The notes under the pieces were generated by a model. The model was not told the DNA's origin. It was given only the letters and a program-made list of their open reading frames with translations, and did not search any database. Below are positions 1 to 11,202 of a DNA stretch of 11,202 nt, piece by piece; position 1 is the first letter of the stretch; the number at the start of each line of letters is the position of its first letter. The DNA comes from Myxococcales bacterium (GTDB lineage: Bacteria > Myxococcota > Polyangia > Polyangiales > Polyangiaceae): contig JAGQIY010000548.1 of the NCBI GenBank assembly GCA_020430865.1, positions 1 through 11,202 of the forward strand. Reading direction: 5' to 3'. The position numbers and the translations under genes were made by a program.

Positions 1-413
1 CCCCAGCCAGGGGGCGCCGCATTGCCCTGAGGATTCGCGCCAGCGGATCCCTGGGGATTCGATGACGCCTGGCCAGGAGCGGCGCCCGGCGCCGGTGAAC
101 TCATGGCCGTCTGGGCCGCGATGGCTGGTGCAAACTGAGTCGGTCCCGTCGCCTCGACCCCGTCGGCACCCGCGCCGCCGAGCAGCTGTGCGCCTCGAGC
201 GCGGACCTGCTCGAGGATGGGCGGCGGGACTTGTTGCCAGGCGGAGGGAACCGCCGCACGACCCTGCTGGAGCAGCGCGCGCAGCGGCTGCGCCTCCTCG
301 GTGGGCGGGATACCCGGGCCGCTGTCCCAGATCCAGACCACCTGCTCCCCGCGGATCTCCACCGCGTACTCATAGGGCAACTCCGCTACACGCCACGTCC
401 AACGCTCAGGCAT
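1..413 (-). CDS. Hypothetical protein, partial (C-terminus beyond the left edge)
   Basis: An open frame reads leftward from an ATG at 413-411 to the window edge with no stop, giving 137 codons of an unfinished protein. It begins MPERWTWRVAELPYEYAVEI and continues with a short motif WIWDSGPGIPP. This W/Y/E-rich head (about residues 1-60) looks like a small folded domain. From about residue 95 the chain becomes a low-complexity Ala/Pro/Gly/Ser/Gln tail with a twice-repeated NPQG unit, resembling a disordered linker. Third positions are mostly G/C, which supports real coding; the plus-strand frames across it are not protein-like. A purine-rich GAGGGAGG (minus strand, 434-427) lies 13 nt before the ATG, a rather long spacing. 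No ATG, GTG or TTG lies between this ATG and the in-frame upstream TAA, though a CTG does. It is transcribed divergently from recC. I do not recognise the family and assign no function. Confidence 0.7.
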   Translation of the reverse strand, partial: MPERWTWRVAELPYEYAVEIRGEQVVWIWDSGPGIPPTEEAQPLRALLQQGRAAVPSAWQQVPPPILEQVRARGAQLLGGAGADGVEATGPTQFAPAIAAQTAMSSPAPGAAPGQASSNPQGSAGANPQGNAAPPGW

Positions 414-448
414 TGGGTGACGATAGCCTCCCTCGTCGGACGCCAGGT

Positions 449-465
449 ACTGAACACTCTTTCCG
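449..465 (-). promoter_or_regulatory. Possible LexA-like (GTTCAG-type) site
   Basis: Read on the minus strand this 17-mer is CGGAAAGAGTGTTCAGT. The LexA box I recall for Myxococcus is CTRHAMRYBYGTTCAGS. By my count 14 of 17 positions agree, including the whole GTTCAG core; positions 2, 8 and 17 do not. It lies between the divergent genes, about 110 bp upstream of recC and just downstream of the weak minus-strand promoter candidate. A damage-responsive operator beside a recombination operon would make sense, but the consensus is degenerate and a single match of this quality can arise by chance. Confidence 0.2.
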
Positions 466-548
466 TGTTATTGTTCGTCCTACCTGGGCAAGGACCACGC
501 AGTAGTTTAAGCGCCTTGCTCGCGCCGCGCAGTCCTCGCCCGCCGCGT

Positions 549-569
549 CCCTCACCCCTCCCCGACCCC
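549..569 (-). other. G-quadruplex motif next to the recC start codon
   Basis: On the minus strand four G-tracts (GGGG, GGGG, GGGG, GGG) are separated by loops of 2, 1 and 3 bases. On the plus strand they are C-tracts at 549-551, 555-558, 560-563 and 566-569. This fits the standard intramolecular quadruplex pattern with very short loops. It lies on the recC template strand and ends 4 nt before the recC ATG, exactly where a ribosome-binding site would normally be. The motif is seen directly; folding in the cell and any regulatory effect are inference. Confidence 0.5.
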
Positions 570-573
570 GATC

Positions 574-3500
574 ATGCCCCGCCGCCTCTACGTCTACCGC
601 AGCAACCAAGCGGAGCAGCTCGCTCGCTGTCTGGCTGACGTGCTGCGAGTGCCGGTCCGCGATCCCATGCGGGCCGAGCGCGTGGTGGTGCAAGGCCGCG
701 GCATGGCGACTTGGCTGAGTCAGCAACTGGCACTCGAGCTGGGCGTCTTCACCAACGGCGAGTTCCTGTATCCGCGGAACTTCGTGTCTCAGATCTTCGC
801 GGAAACGTTCTCGCGCCCCGACCTCTCGAGTCACTCCCGAGAGGGCCTGTTCTGGGGACTGTACAGCGCCCTCTCGGCGCTATCCACGCGGATGGACGCG
901 GTCACGGACCGCGCCGATCGCGAGGCACTGCAGAGCGTGCTCGGCTATCTCGACGGCGGCGCTCGGGACCTGAAGACGCAGCAGCTCGCGGCGCGTATCA
1001 CCCGCGCCTTCGACGGCTACCTGGTGTTCCGCCCCGAGCTGATCGCCGCCTGGAACCGTGGGGAATCAGGTGACTTCCGCGGGCGCCTGCGGCAGACGGC
1101 TGCCTGGCAGGCTGCGCTGTGGAGATTACTGCCGCAGTCGCTGCGCGAGCACCACCTGGCCCACCTCGAGGCCGAGTTCCACGCGCGGGTCGCCGCGCTG
1201 GCGAGTGCGTCCGCCGAGCATCAGCAGCCGGGCACGCCCGAGCACCAGCTCCCCGAGCGAGTGTGTCTGTTTGGCCTGTCCAGCCTGCCGCCGCTCTACT
1301 TGCGCAGCGTCGCCCGGCTCGCGGATCTGATCGAGGTTCACCTCTTCGTGCTGTCGCCATCCCAGGGCTGGTACGCGGACCAGACCGCGCCACGACAGCG
1401 CTCGAAGCTGCTCGAGCAGGGGCAGGCCGTGGAGCAACCCCACGAGCTGCTGGCCAGCCTCGGCGCCGCGGGCGCCGATTTCCAGCAGCTGCTCGAGGAG
1501 CACGGCGCCGGGTATCAGGAGCCGCGAGAGCTCTATCGAGATCCGACGCTGCTCCCCGACGGTAGCGCTGCGCCTCGGAGCCTGCTCCGGCAGCTCCAGA
1601 AGAGCCTGCTCGAGCTGGACGATGACCTGCCGCTCGGCGATCTCGAGGGCGACGACAGCATCGCCATCCACTCCTGCCACGGCCCGATGCGCGAGGTCGA
1701 GGTCCTGCATGATCGCCTGCTGCGGTTGCTCGAGCAGGACCCGAGCCTCGCGCCTCAGGACGTCATCGTCATGGCGCCGGACATCGAGCGCTACGCTCCG
1801 CTGATCGAGTCGGTCTTCGATCGGCCCGCGCTGGCGCCCCAGGATGTATCCTCGCGGCAAGGTGACGAGCAAGCTCGACGTGAACGCCGCGGTGGCATCC
1901 CCTACCGCATCGCGGACCGCTCGGTGCGCCACGACGCCCCGGTGCTGGAGGGCCTGTTTCGCGTCCTCGCGCTGGTGGGCGGACGCCACAGCGCGAGCCA
2001 GCTGCTCGATCTGCTGAACCTCGCGCCCATCGCCGATCGCTTTCAGATCCAGGTCGCCGAGCTCGACGCGATCTCGGAGTGGGTGCGTGAGACGGGGATC
2101 CGCTGGGCCATCGACGAGGAGGATCGAGCCGGCCATGGCCAGCCTCCCATCCGTCAGAACACCTGGCGCTTCGGCCTGGACAGACTGCTCCTCGGCTACG
2201 CCTTGCCCGGTCACGACCGGCAGCGCTTCCTCGAGTGCCTGCCGTACGACGAGGTCGAAGGCCAGTCCGCGGAGCTGGCGGGCAAGCTCGCCTCGTTCGC
2301 CGAGACGCTGTTCGACAGCCTCGACACGCTCGACCAGGAGAAGAGCCTGGCGGAGTGGCAAGCCGCGATCGCCCGCATCGTGAGCTTGCTCTTCGCCGCG
2401 GAAGGCGACTACGCCTGGCAGCACCAGCGGGTGTTGACGGCGCTGGAGCAGATCCGTGGCTCCGCCGAGAGCGTGGAGTTCGACGCGAAGATCAGCCTCG
2501 CTGTCCTGACGCCGCTGCTCGGCGAGCAGCTCGACGAGTCCCAGCCAGCGAAGAGCTTCCTCACTGGCGGCGTGACGTTCTGCGCGATGGTGCCCATGCG
2601 TTCGATCCCGTTTCGCGTGGTGTGTCTGCTCGGCATGGACGAGAGCGCATTTCCGCGAAGAGACAGTATCGTTGACTTCGACCTGGCTCAGGCGCTGCCG
2701 AAGGCCGGAGATCGTTCACGCAGCCAGGACGATCGCTACCTCTTCCTCGAGGCGCTGCTCTCGGCTCGGGAGCGCCTGCTCATCACCTTCAACGGTCAGA
2801 GCATCCACGACAACTCGAAGCGACCGCCGAGCGTGGTGGTGGAAGAGCTGCTGGACCACCTGGCCCGTCGCCTGGATCAAGGCGCCGACGAGGGGAGCGA
2901 GGCGGCTCGACAGCTGCGAGCGCGCCTCGTCACCGAGCATCCACTCCAGCCCTTCAGTCAGCGCTACTTCGATGGCGCGGACGCGCGCCTCTTCAGCTTT
3001 CGAGCCGATCTGTGTCGCGGCGCCGAGAGCGCTCGCGGCGCTCGTCGAGCACCCACTCCGATCTTCGAGCGCCGATTGCCGCCGCTGGATGCCAGCCCGC
3101 GCTTCGGGCTGCGGGACCTGCAGCTGTTTCTCGCCGCTCCGCAGCAATACCTCTTCGAGCGGCGGCTCGGGCTGTTCCTGCGAGAAGACGACGCCGAGGT
3201 CCTGGATCGTGAGCCCATCGAGCTGTCGGCGCTCGAGCGCTACGCGGTGGGTGACTTCTTGCTCCAGCTCGGGCTCGAAGGCATGGACGACGACGAGAGC
3301 CTGCTGGTGCTTCGCGCGAGCGGCAAGCTGCCGTTCGGAACCAGTGGCGCGGTGACCCGAGACCTGCTCCAGGCAGAGACCGACGCGATGAAGCACGCAC
3401 TGCTGGAGACGAGAGCTGGGCAACCTGCGCAAAGCCACCACGTCTCCCTGAGGATGCCGAGCGGGGTGCACCTCGAGGGCAACCTGGACGATGTGTTCGG

Positions 3501-4040
3501 CGGACGCCTGATCCGCGCGAACTTCATGCGACCACGCCCGAAGCGGCAGCTCCGCGTCTGGGTGGAGCATCTGATCTGGTGTGCCCACGTCGAGCAACGC
3601 GCCACGGCACCCGACAGCTCCCGCCTGGGACGAGCCCATCAGGCGCCGCGTGAGGCGGGCAACACCCACGTCTTCCTGCGTCCGGCCCAGGGCAAGTCAC
3701 GTATCACTCACTACCAGTTCAGCGCACCCGAGAACGCGACGCACCACCTCGACGTGCTGTGTCGCCTGCTGCTGCTCGGCCTCGACGAACCCCTGCACCT
3801 TTTCCCCGAGGCATCGCGAGCGTACGTCGAGGCGCTCGGGCAGGGCAGCGAGCACCCGCACGTCTCCGCCAGCCAACGCCTGGCCGACGACGTGAGGTTC
3901 GATCCCTACGCGCGTCGCGTCGTAGGCGCGACGACGGACGTACGCGCCCTGCCCCGCGTCGAGGACGCCATGGCGCCGGGCTTCGAGGAGCTCGCGCGGA
4001 CCGTGTGGCAGCCTCTGCTCCAGCACCTGGAGGAGACGTG

Positions 4041-4041
<1 letters not shown>
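574..4041 (+). CDS. recC: Exodeoxyribonuclease V subunit gamma (RecC)
   Basis: RecC is the scaffold of the RecBCD helicase-nuclease: it splits the duplex, channels the 3' strand to the RecB nuclease and reads Chi. The 1155-residue length is close to E. coli RecC (1122). The start MPRRLYVYRSNQ matches the family's YHSN opening, and VVQGRGMATWLS (about 38-49) matches the first helicase-like block, with no Walker A as expected for this inactivated SF1 fold. Further family blocks are SCHGPMREVEVLHDRL (about 367-382), MRSIPFRVVCLLGM (675-688) and GDRSRSQDDRYLFLEAL (712-728). About 18 charged residues (around 421-440) appear inserted relative to E. coli. ATG 574 is the only ATG, GTG or TTG start between the upstream in-frame TAA (508) and the conserved N-terminus, yet it has no Shine-Dalgarno. 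The stop overlaps the recB ATG by one base. Several Chi-contact positions differ from E. coli (see findings). Confidence 0.95.
4029..4035 (+). promoter_or_regulatory. Shine-Dalgarno for recB
   Basis: GGAGGAG inside the last codons of recC lies 5 nt before the ATG at 4041. It decides the recB start: the same open frame extends upstream to 3759, but that part overlaps recC and reads as Arg/Ala/Pro-rich non-protein, whereas homology to RecB begins just after 4041. Confidence 0.8.
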
Positions 4042-7798
<3,757 letters not shown>

Positions 7799-7802
<4 letters not shown>

Positions 7803-9781
7803 GCGACCGTCGACCGCTCCCCAAGGCCATCACCGAGCTCCACGTGGCAGGTGTACTCGGCGCGCTCGACGTGGAGTTCGCGCGGGTACTGGCCCGCATT
7901 CAGCACGGCGATGACGATGTCCTGCTCGCTGGCGCGCTGACGAGCCGAGCGGTCCAGCGCGGACACGTCTGCCTCGACCTGCGCGGGCTGGACCAGCGCG
8001 TGCTGCTCGATCAGGAGGAACAGCCCGTCGAGGTGGAGCTGCCAGCGCTGAAGAGCTGGCTCACTCGGCTCAACCAGAGCGCGCTGGTGGCCTGCCCCAA
8101 GGGCGGCCTGCGGCCGAGCCCCGCAGAGCACCGACCCCTCGTGCTCGATCCCCAGGGCCGCGTCTACTTGTGGCGCTACTACGACTACCAGACCCGGCTC
8201 GCCGAGAACCTGCTGCAACGCTTCGAGCGCGCGGTCGCTGTCGACGAGGTCGAGCTCCGTCAGAGCCTCACGCGCCTCTTCGGCGACAGCCGAGAGGATC
8301 CAGACCTGCAGCGTGTGGCCGCGTTGATCTCCGCCAGCTCGGCCTTCTCGCTGGTCAGCGGCGGCCCCGGCACCGGCAAGACCACGACCGTGGTCCGCAT
8401 CCTCGCGACCATCGTCGAGCAAGCGCGGGCGCTGGGCAAGGACCCGCCGCGCACGCTGCTGCTCGCGCCGACGGGCAAGGCCGCTCAGCGCCTGGCCGAG
8501 GCGATCACGGCGCAGAAGACGCAGCTGAAGTGCGAGCCCTGGGTCCTCGAACAAATCCCCACGGAAGCACAAACGATTCATCGCGCCCTGGGCTACCAAC
8601 CGCACTCCCCGACTCGCTTCCGCCACAATGCCTCGGAACCGCTGTCCGCGGACTGCGTGCTCGTCGATGAGAGCAGCATGGTCGACCTGGCGCTGCTGAC
8701 GAAGCTGGTCGAGGCGGTTCCCACGCATGCGCAGCTCATCTTGATGGGAGACAAGGATCAGCTTTCGAGCGTGGAAACCGGCGCCATCCTCGGAGACCTG
8801 TTCAATCCCTCGCTGCTCACGGGTCACTCCCCCGCGCTGGTGAGCCGGGTCGCCGCGCTCAGTGGAGACCGTCTCCCGAAGCCGAAGCCGCAGCGTGGCC
8901 CCAAACCACGCGCGTGGCTTGCGGACTGCATGGTGCACCTGAGCAAGAGCTATCGCTACTCGAGCCAGGGGGGGATCGGCGCGCTCGCGCGCGCGATCAA
9001 CGCGGGCGAGCCGCGCGCCGTGTGGAGTGCCTGCCAGGGGCCAGACGGGGTTGCGTTCAGCGCCGGAGCGGCCGAGGAGCTGGAGCCCAGCCTGGCGGCG
9101 CTGGCCGTGGCGGGCTTTCGAGGCTACCTCGAGGCACGGGAACCCGAGCAGAAGCTGCGGGAGCTGGCGCGCTTTCGCCTGCTGACGGCCCATCGCCGCG
9201 GACGTCTTGGGGTCGAACACCTGAACCAGCTGTGTGAGCGCGCCCTGGTCGAGGCTGGCTTGATTCGGCCCTTCTCCAGCAATCAACAGCGCGCGAGCTG
9301 GTACCCGGGACAGCCGGTGATGGTCACCCAGAACGACTACTCGCTCGGCCTGTTCAACGGAGACGTGGGCGTGGTCGCCCGAGCGACCGATGGTCAGCTC
9401 CGAGCATGGTTCCTCGGGGCAAAATCCTCTGCTGACGCGCTGCGGGGGATCCTGCCCGCACGACTCCCGGCACACGAGACGGTCTACGCCATGACGGTGC
9501 ACAAGAGCCAGGGCTCGGAGTTCGACGACGTGGTGCTGGTGCTGCCACCGAAGCCGTCCCCGATCCTGACACGAGAGCTGATCTACACCGCCGTGACCCG
9601 TGCCAAGCACAGCGTGCACCTGGCCGGACAACGTAGCGTGCTCGAGGTGGGCGTCACCCAGCGCATCCGGCGCGCCTCCGGACTATCGGAGATGCTCTGG
9701 GGCTTCGAGCTGCCCGAGGCTGCCTCCAGCTTGCCAACCGCCCAGCGCCAGGCCGAGCAGCTCGAGCTCCCCTTCGAGTGA
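7799..9781 (+). CDS. recD: Exodeoxyribonuclease V subunit alpha (RecD helicase)
   Basis: RecD is the fast SF1B 5'-3' helicase of RecBCD and keeps the nuclease active before Chi. It has 660 residues (E. coli 608). After an N-terminal domain of about 170 residues, which in the family contacts RecC, come Walker A GGPGTGKTTT (188-197, Lys194), LLLAPTGKAAQRLAEAI (motif Ia), Walker B VDESSMVD (289-296), motif III MGDKDQLSSVETGAIL (316-331), the block KSYRYSSQGGIGALA, the C-terminal MTVHKSQGSEFDD (565-577) and YTAVTRAKHSVHLAG (596-610, Arg601). All catalytic residues are intact. A Pro/Lys/Arg-rich loop (about 358-372, LPKPKPQRGPKPR) sits where E. coli has a shorter, non-basic segment. The GTG start overlaps the recB stop by 4 nt. 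This is the last gene of the tight cluster; the next gene starts 135 bp on. Confidence 0.95.
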
Positions 9782-9842
9782 TCGCCGTCCTTCAACCGCT
9801 GGCAGCGTCCGTGTCCTGGCACACACGCGCTGTGGGCGTGGC

Positions 9843-9873
9843 CACCACGTACCGCCGGCGATTGGTGGTGTTT
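9843..9873 (+). terminator. Weak hairpin followed by TTT after recD
   Basis: CACCAC (9843-9848) can pair with GTGGTG (9865-9870), leaving a 16-nt loop, and three T follow. The alternative register CCACCA/TGGTGG pairs equally well. The stem is only 6 bp and the T-run short, so it is a poor intrinsic terminator; it is listed because it is the most convincing such structure in the 135-bp recD-pbpC gap. Without a real terminator pbpC could receive read-through from recBCD. Confidence 0.2.
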
Positions 9874-9916
9874 CAGCGCGGATCCACGCTGGCACGGGCC
9901 TTGTTAGTGGGCGCCC

Positions 9917-11202
9917 GTGAGCACTGGCTGGGAATGGGTTCGCCGAGGAGCCAGCGCCGGGAATGGCGCCAAGCGCTGGAGCGTCATCGGCGTGCTCGTC
10001 CTGCTCGGCGGCTGGCTGCTTGCCCAGCGCCTGAGCTACCCGCGGGAAAGACTGGACTATGGTCCCCTGGCCTCCAAGCGCTTCCTGTCGAGGCATGGGC
10101 AGCCGCTCTACGAGGCGCGCTCCGATCGCGGCGGCTACCAGAGTGCGGTCCCGCTCGGAGCCATCTCGGCGTATCTGGTGTCGGCAACGATCTCCAGCGA
10201 GGACCGCTATTTCTGGAGCCATCCAGGCGTGGACCCCATCGCCGTGGCCCGCGCGGCCTGGTTGAACCTGGAGCGCGGACGCATCGCGTTCGGCGGCTCG
10301 ACGATCACTCAGCAACTGGCGGGCCTGGCGCATCCGCGCCCCCGCACGCTGAGCGGGAAGGCCGCCGAGGCGCTGGACGCGGTCGGACTCGAGCTCGCGC
10401 TGTCGAAGACGGAGATCCTGGAGCAATACCTGAACCGCGCCTACTACGGGCGCCTGGCGTACGGCGCCGAGGCCGCGGCGAAGCAGTTCTTTGGCAAGTC
10501 CGCCGCCGAGCTGAGCCTCGACGAGGCCGCGCTGCTCGCGGTGCTGCCCCGCGCTCCGAGCTACTACGACCCCGACAAGCATCCGGAGCACGCGCTGGCG
10601 AGGCGTCGCCACATCCTCGATTCGATGGCCGCACGCGGCTGGATCAGTCACTCGAGCGCAGAGCGCGCGGCGAGCAAGCCGCTGCAGCTGATTCCGCGCG
10701 GACAAGTCCGACGGGCCCCCCACGCGCTGGACTACCTGAGCCAGACCAGCGCACCCGAGGCGTCGCAAGTCGTGACGACGCTCGACCTGACCCTGCAGCG
10801 CCGGGCGCAGTCCCAGCTGCGGCAGCACCTGGAGACGCTGGAGGCAGACGGCGCAACCCAGGGCGCCGTCGTCGTGATCGACAACCAGAGCCGAGGCGTA
10901 CGGGCCATGGTCGGCTCCCGAGACTATGCCCAGCTGGAGCTGGCTGGCGCGGTGAACGGCGCGCTCAGCCCTCGCCCGCCGGGCTCCACCCTCAAGCCCT
11001 TCGTGTACGCCCTCGCGCTCGAGAGCGGAGCCCGCCGGGACAGCCTCGTCCTGGATGCGCCGCTCAACTTCGAGGGCTACGCGCCGCGCGCCGCTTCGGG
11101 CCGTCACCACGGCTGGGTGCGGCTCGACCAGGCTCTTGGCAGTTCGCTGAACATCCCCGCGGTGCTGGTGGCGGAGCGAGTGGGAGCGGACTCGCTCAAG
11201 CA
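9917..11202 (+). CDS. pbpC: Penicillin-binding protein 1C, N-terminal part (truncated by the right edge)
   Basis: A bifunctional peptidoglycan glycosyltransferase/transpeptidase anchored in the inner membrane. 428 codons are visible. A short basic cytoplasmic tail is followed by a membrane anchor (about 22-36, SVIGVLVLLGGWLLA). The GT51 domain shows EDRYFWSHPGVDP (95-107, catalytic Glu95), FGGSTITQQLAGL (125-137), a third block SKTEILEQYLNRAYYG and the FGKSAAELSLDEAALLAVLP region. The transpeptidase domain begins near 280 and carries the acyl-serine motif STLK (Ser357, Lys360) in PPGSTLKPFVYALALESG and the SxN motif Ser410-Leu-Asn412. The KTG motif and the C-terminal PBP1C domain lie beyond the window. 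GTG 9917 is chosen because an in-frame TAG lies at 9905-9907 and the next possible start (GTG 9992) falls inside the membrane segment; only a weak AGTGGG-like sequence precedes it. The short linker and the form of the transpeptidase blocks suit PBP1C better than PBP1A/1B. Confidence 0.92.
   Translation, partial: MSTGWEWVRRGASAGNGAKRWSVIGVLVLLGGWLLAQRLSYPRERLDYGPLASKRFLSRHGQPLYEARSDRGGYQSAVPLGAISAYLVSATISSEDRYFWSHPGVDPIAVARAAWLNLERGRIAFGGSTITQQLAGLAHPRPRTLSGKAAEALDAVGLELALSKTEILEQYLNRAYYGRLAYGAEAAAKQFFGKSAAELSLDEAALLAVLPRAPSYYDPDKHPEHALARRRHILDSMAARGWISHSSAERAASKPLQLIPRGQVRRAPHALDYLSQTSAPEASQVVTTLDLTLQRRAQSQLRQHLETLEADGATQGAVVVIDNQSRGVRAMVGSRDYAQLELAGAVNGALSPRPPGSTLKPFVYALALESGARRDSLVLDAPLNFEGYAPRAASGRHHGWVRLDQALGSSLNIPAVLVAERVGADSLK

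Larger units (their letters stand above)
414..573. promoter_or_regulatory. Divergent intergenic region upstream of recC and the minus-strand gene
   Basis: These 160 bases separate two divergent start codons and so should hold both promoters. Bases 451-476 and 501-510 are the most AT-rich patches nearby, as expected for promoter DNA, but no good -35/-10 pair is visible in either direction. The best minus-strand candidate is TTGCCC (491-486) with TAACAC (470-465), spaced only 15 bp. An imperfect operator-like feature is AACAC (453-457) facing GTGTT (465-469). The recC-proximal end is C-rich on the plus strand and contains no Shine-Dalgarno. Promoter existence is inferred from gene arrangement; exact elements are uncertain. 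Confidence 0.4.

Noticed and set aside
62..638. Plus-strand open frames 62-505 and 231-638.
   Set aside because: Arg/Pro/Ala-rich translations without domain character, mostly antisense to the more protein-like minus-strand frame that starts at 413, and the second overlaps the recC start.
3759..4040. Upstream extension of the recB open frame into recC.
   Set aside because: The extra 94 residues are an out-of-frame reading of the recC end; RecB similarity, the GGAGGAG site and the TGATG junction all point to the ATG at 4041.
9810..9827. CGTGT/ACACG inverted repeat downstream of recD as a terminator.
   Set aside because: A 5-bp stem with an 8-nt loop and no following T-run.

Overview
The window is very GC-rich and nearly all coding. 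Third codon positions are overwhelmingly G or C, and long open antisense frames appear as shadows. Together with the protein styles, this suggests a high-GC proteobacterial or myxobacterial (Myxococcota-like) chromosome. That taxonomic guess is an inference from composition and protein flavour only; no rRNA or other marker gene is present.

Layout, left to right: (1) bases 1-413, minus strand: the N-terminal part of an unrecognised protein that runs off the left edge. It has a compact W/Y-rich head and a low-complexity Ala/Pro/Gly/Gln tail. (2) Bases 414-573: a divergent intergenic region holding the only AT-richer patch in this part of the window, a GTTCAG-centred site that partly resembles a myxobacterial LexA box, and a four-tract G-quadruplex motif on the minus strand ending 4 nt before recC. 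(3) Bases 574-9781, plus strand: a tightly packed recC-recB-recD cluster. recC and recB overlap by 1 nt (TGATG) and recB and recD by 4 nt (GTGA), each downstream gene having a strong internal Shine-Dalgarno. (4) Bases 9782-9916: a 135-bp gap with a weak hairpin. (5) Bases 9917 to the right edge: the N-terminal 428 codons of pbpC, a bifunctional penicillin-binding protein 1C cut by the window end.

The three rec genes encode a complete exonuclease V: RecB (SF1A 3'-5' helicase plus C-terminal nuclease), RecC (inactivated helicase-like scaffold that reads Chi in E. coli) and RecD (SF1B 5'-3' helicase). All helicase motifs and the RecB nuclease residues are present, so the complex should load on double-strand ends, unwind and resect them. 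The E. coli-type ptrA gene usually found between recC and recB is absent. Several RecC residues corresponding to E. coli Chi-contact positions are replaced, so the recognised Chi octamer may differ. pbpC has no evident functional link to the rec genes.

I found no mobile element, CRISPR array, tRNA or rRNA, and no clearly new multi-gene system. The best leads are the altered RecC Chi tunnel, the G-quadruplex motif that occupies the place of the recC ribosome-binding site, and the unrecognised divergent gene.
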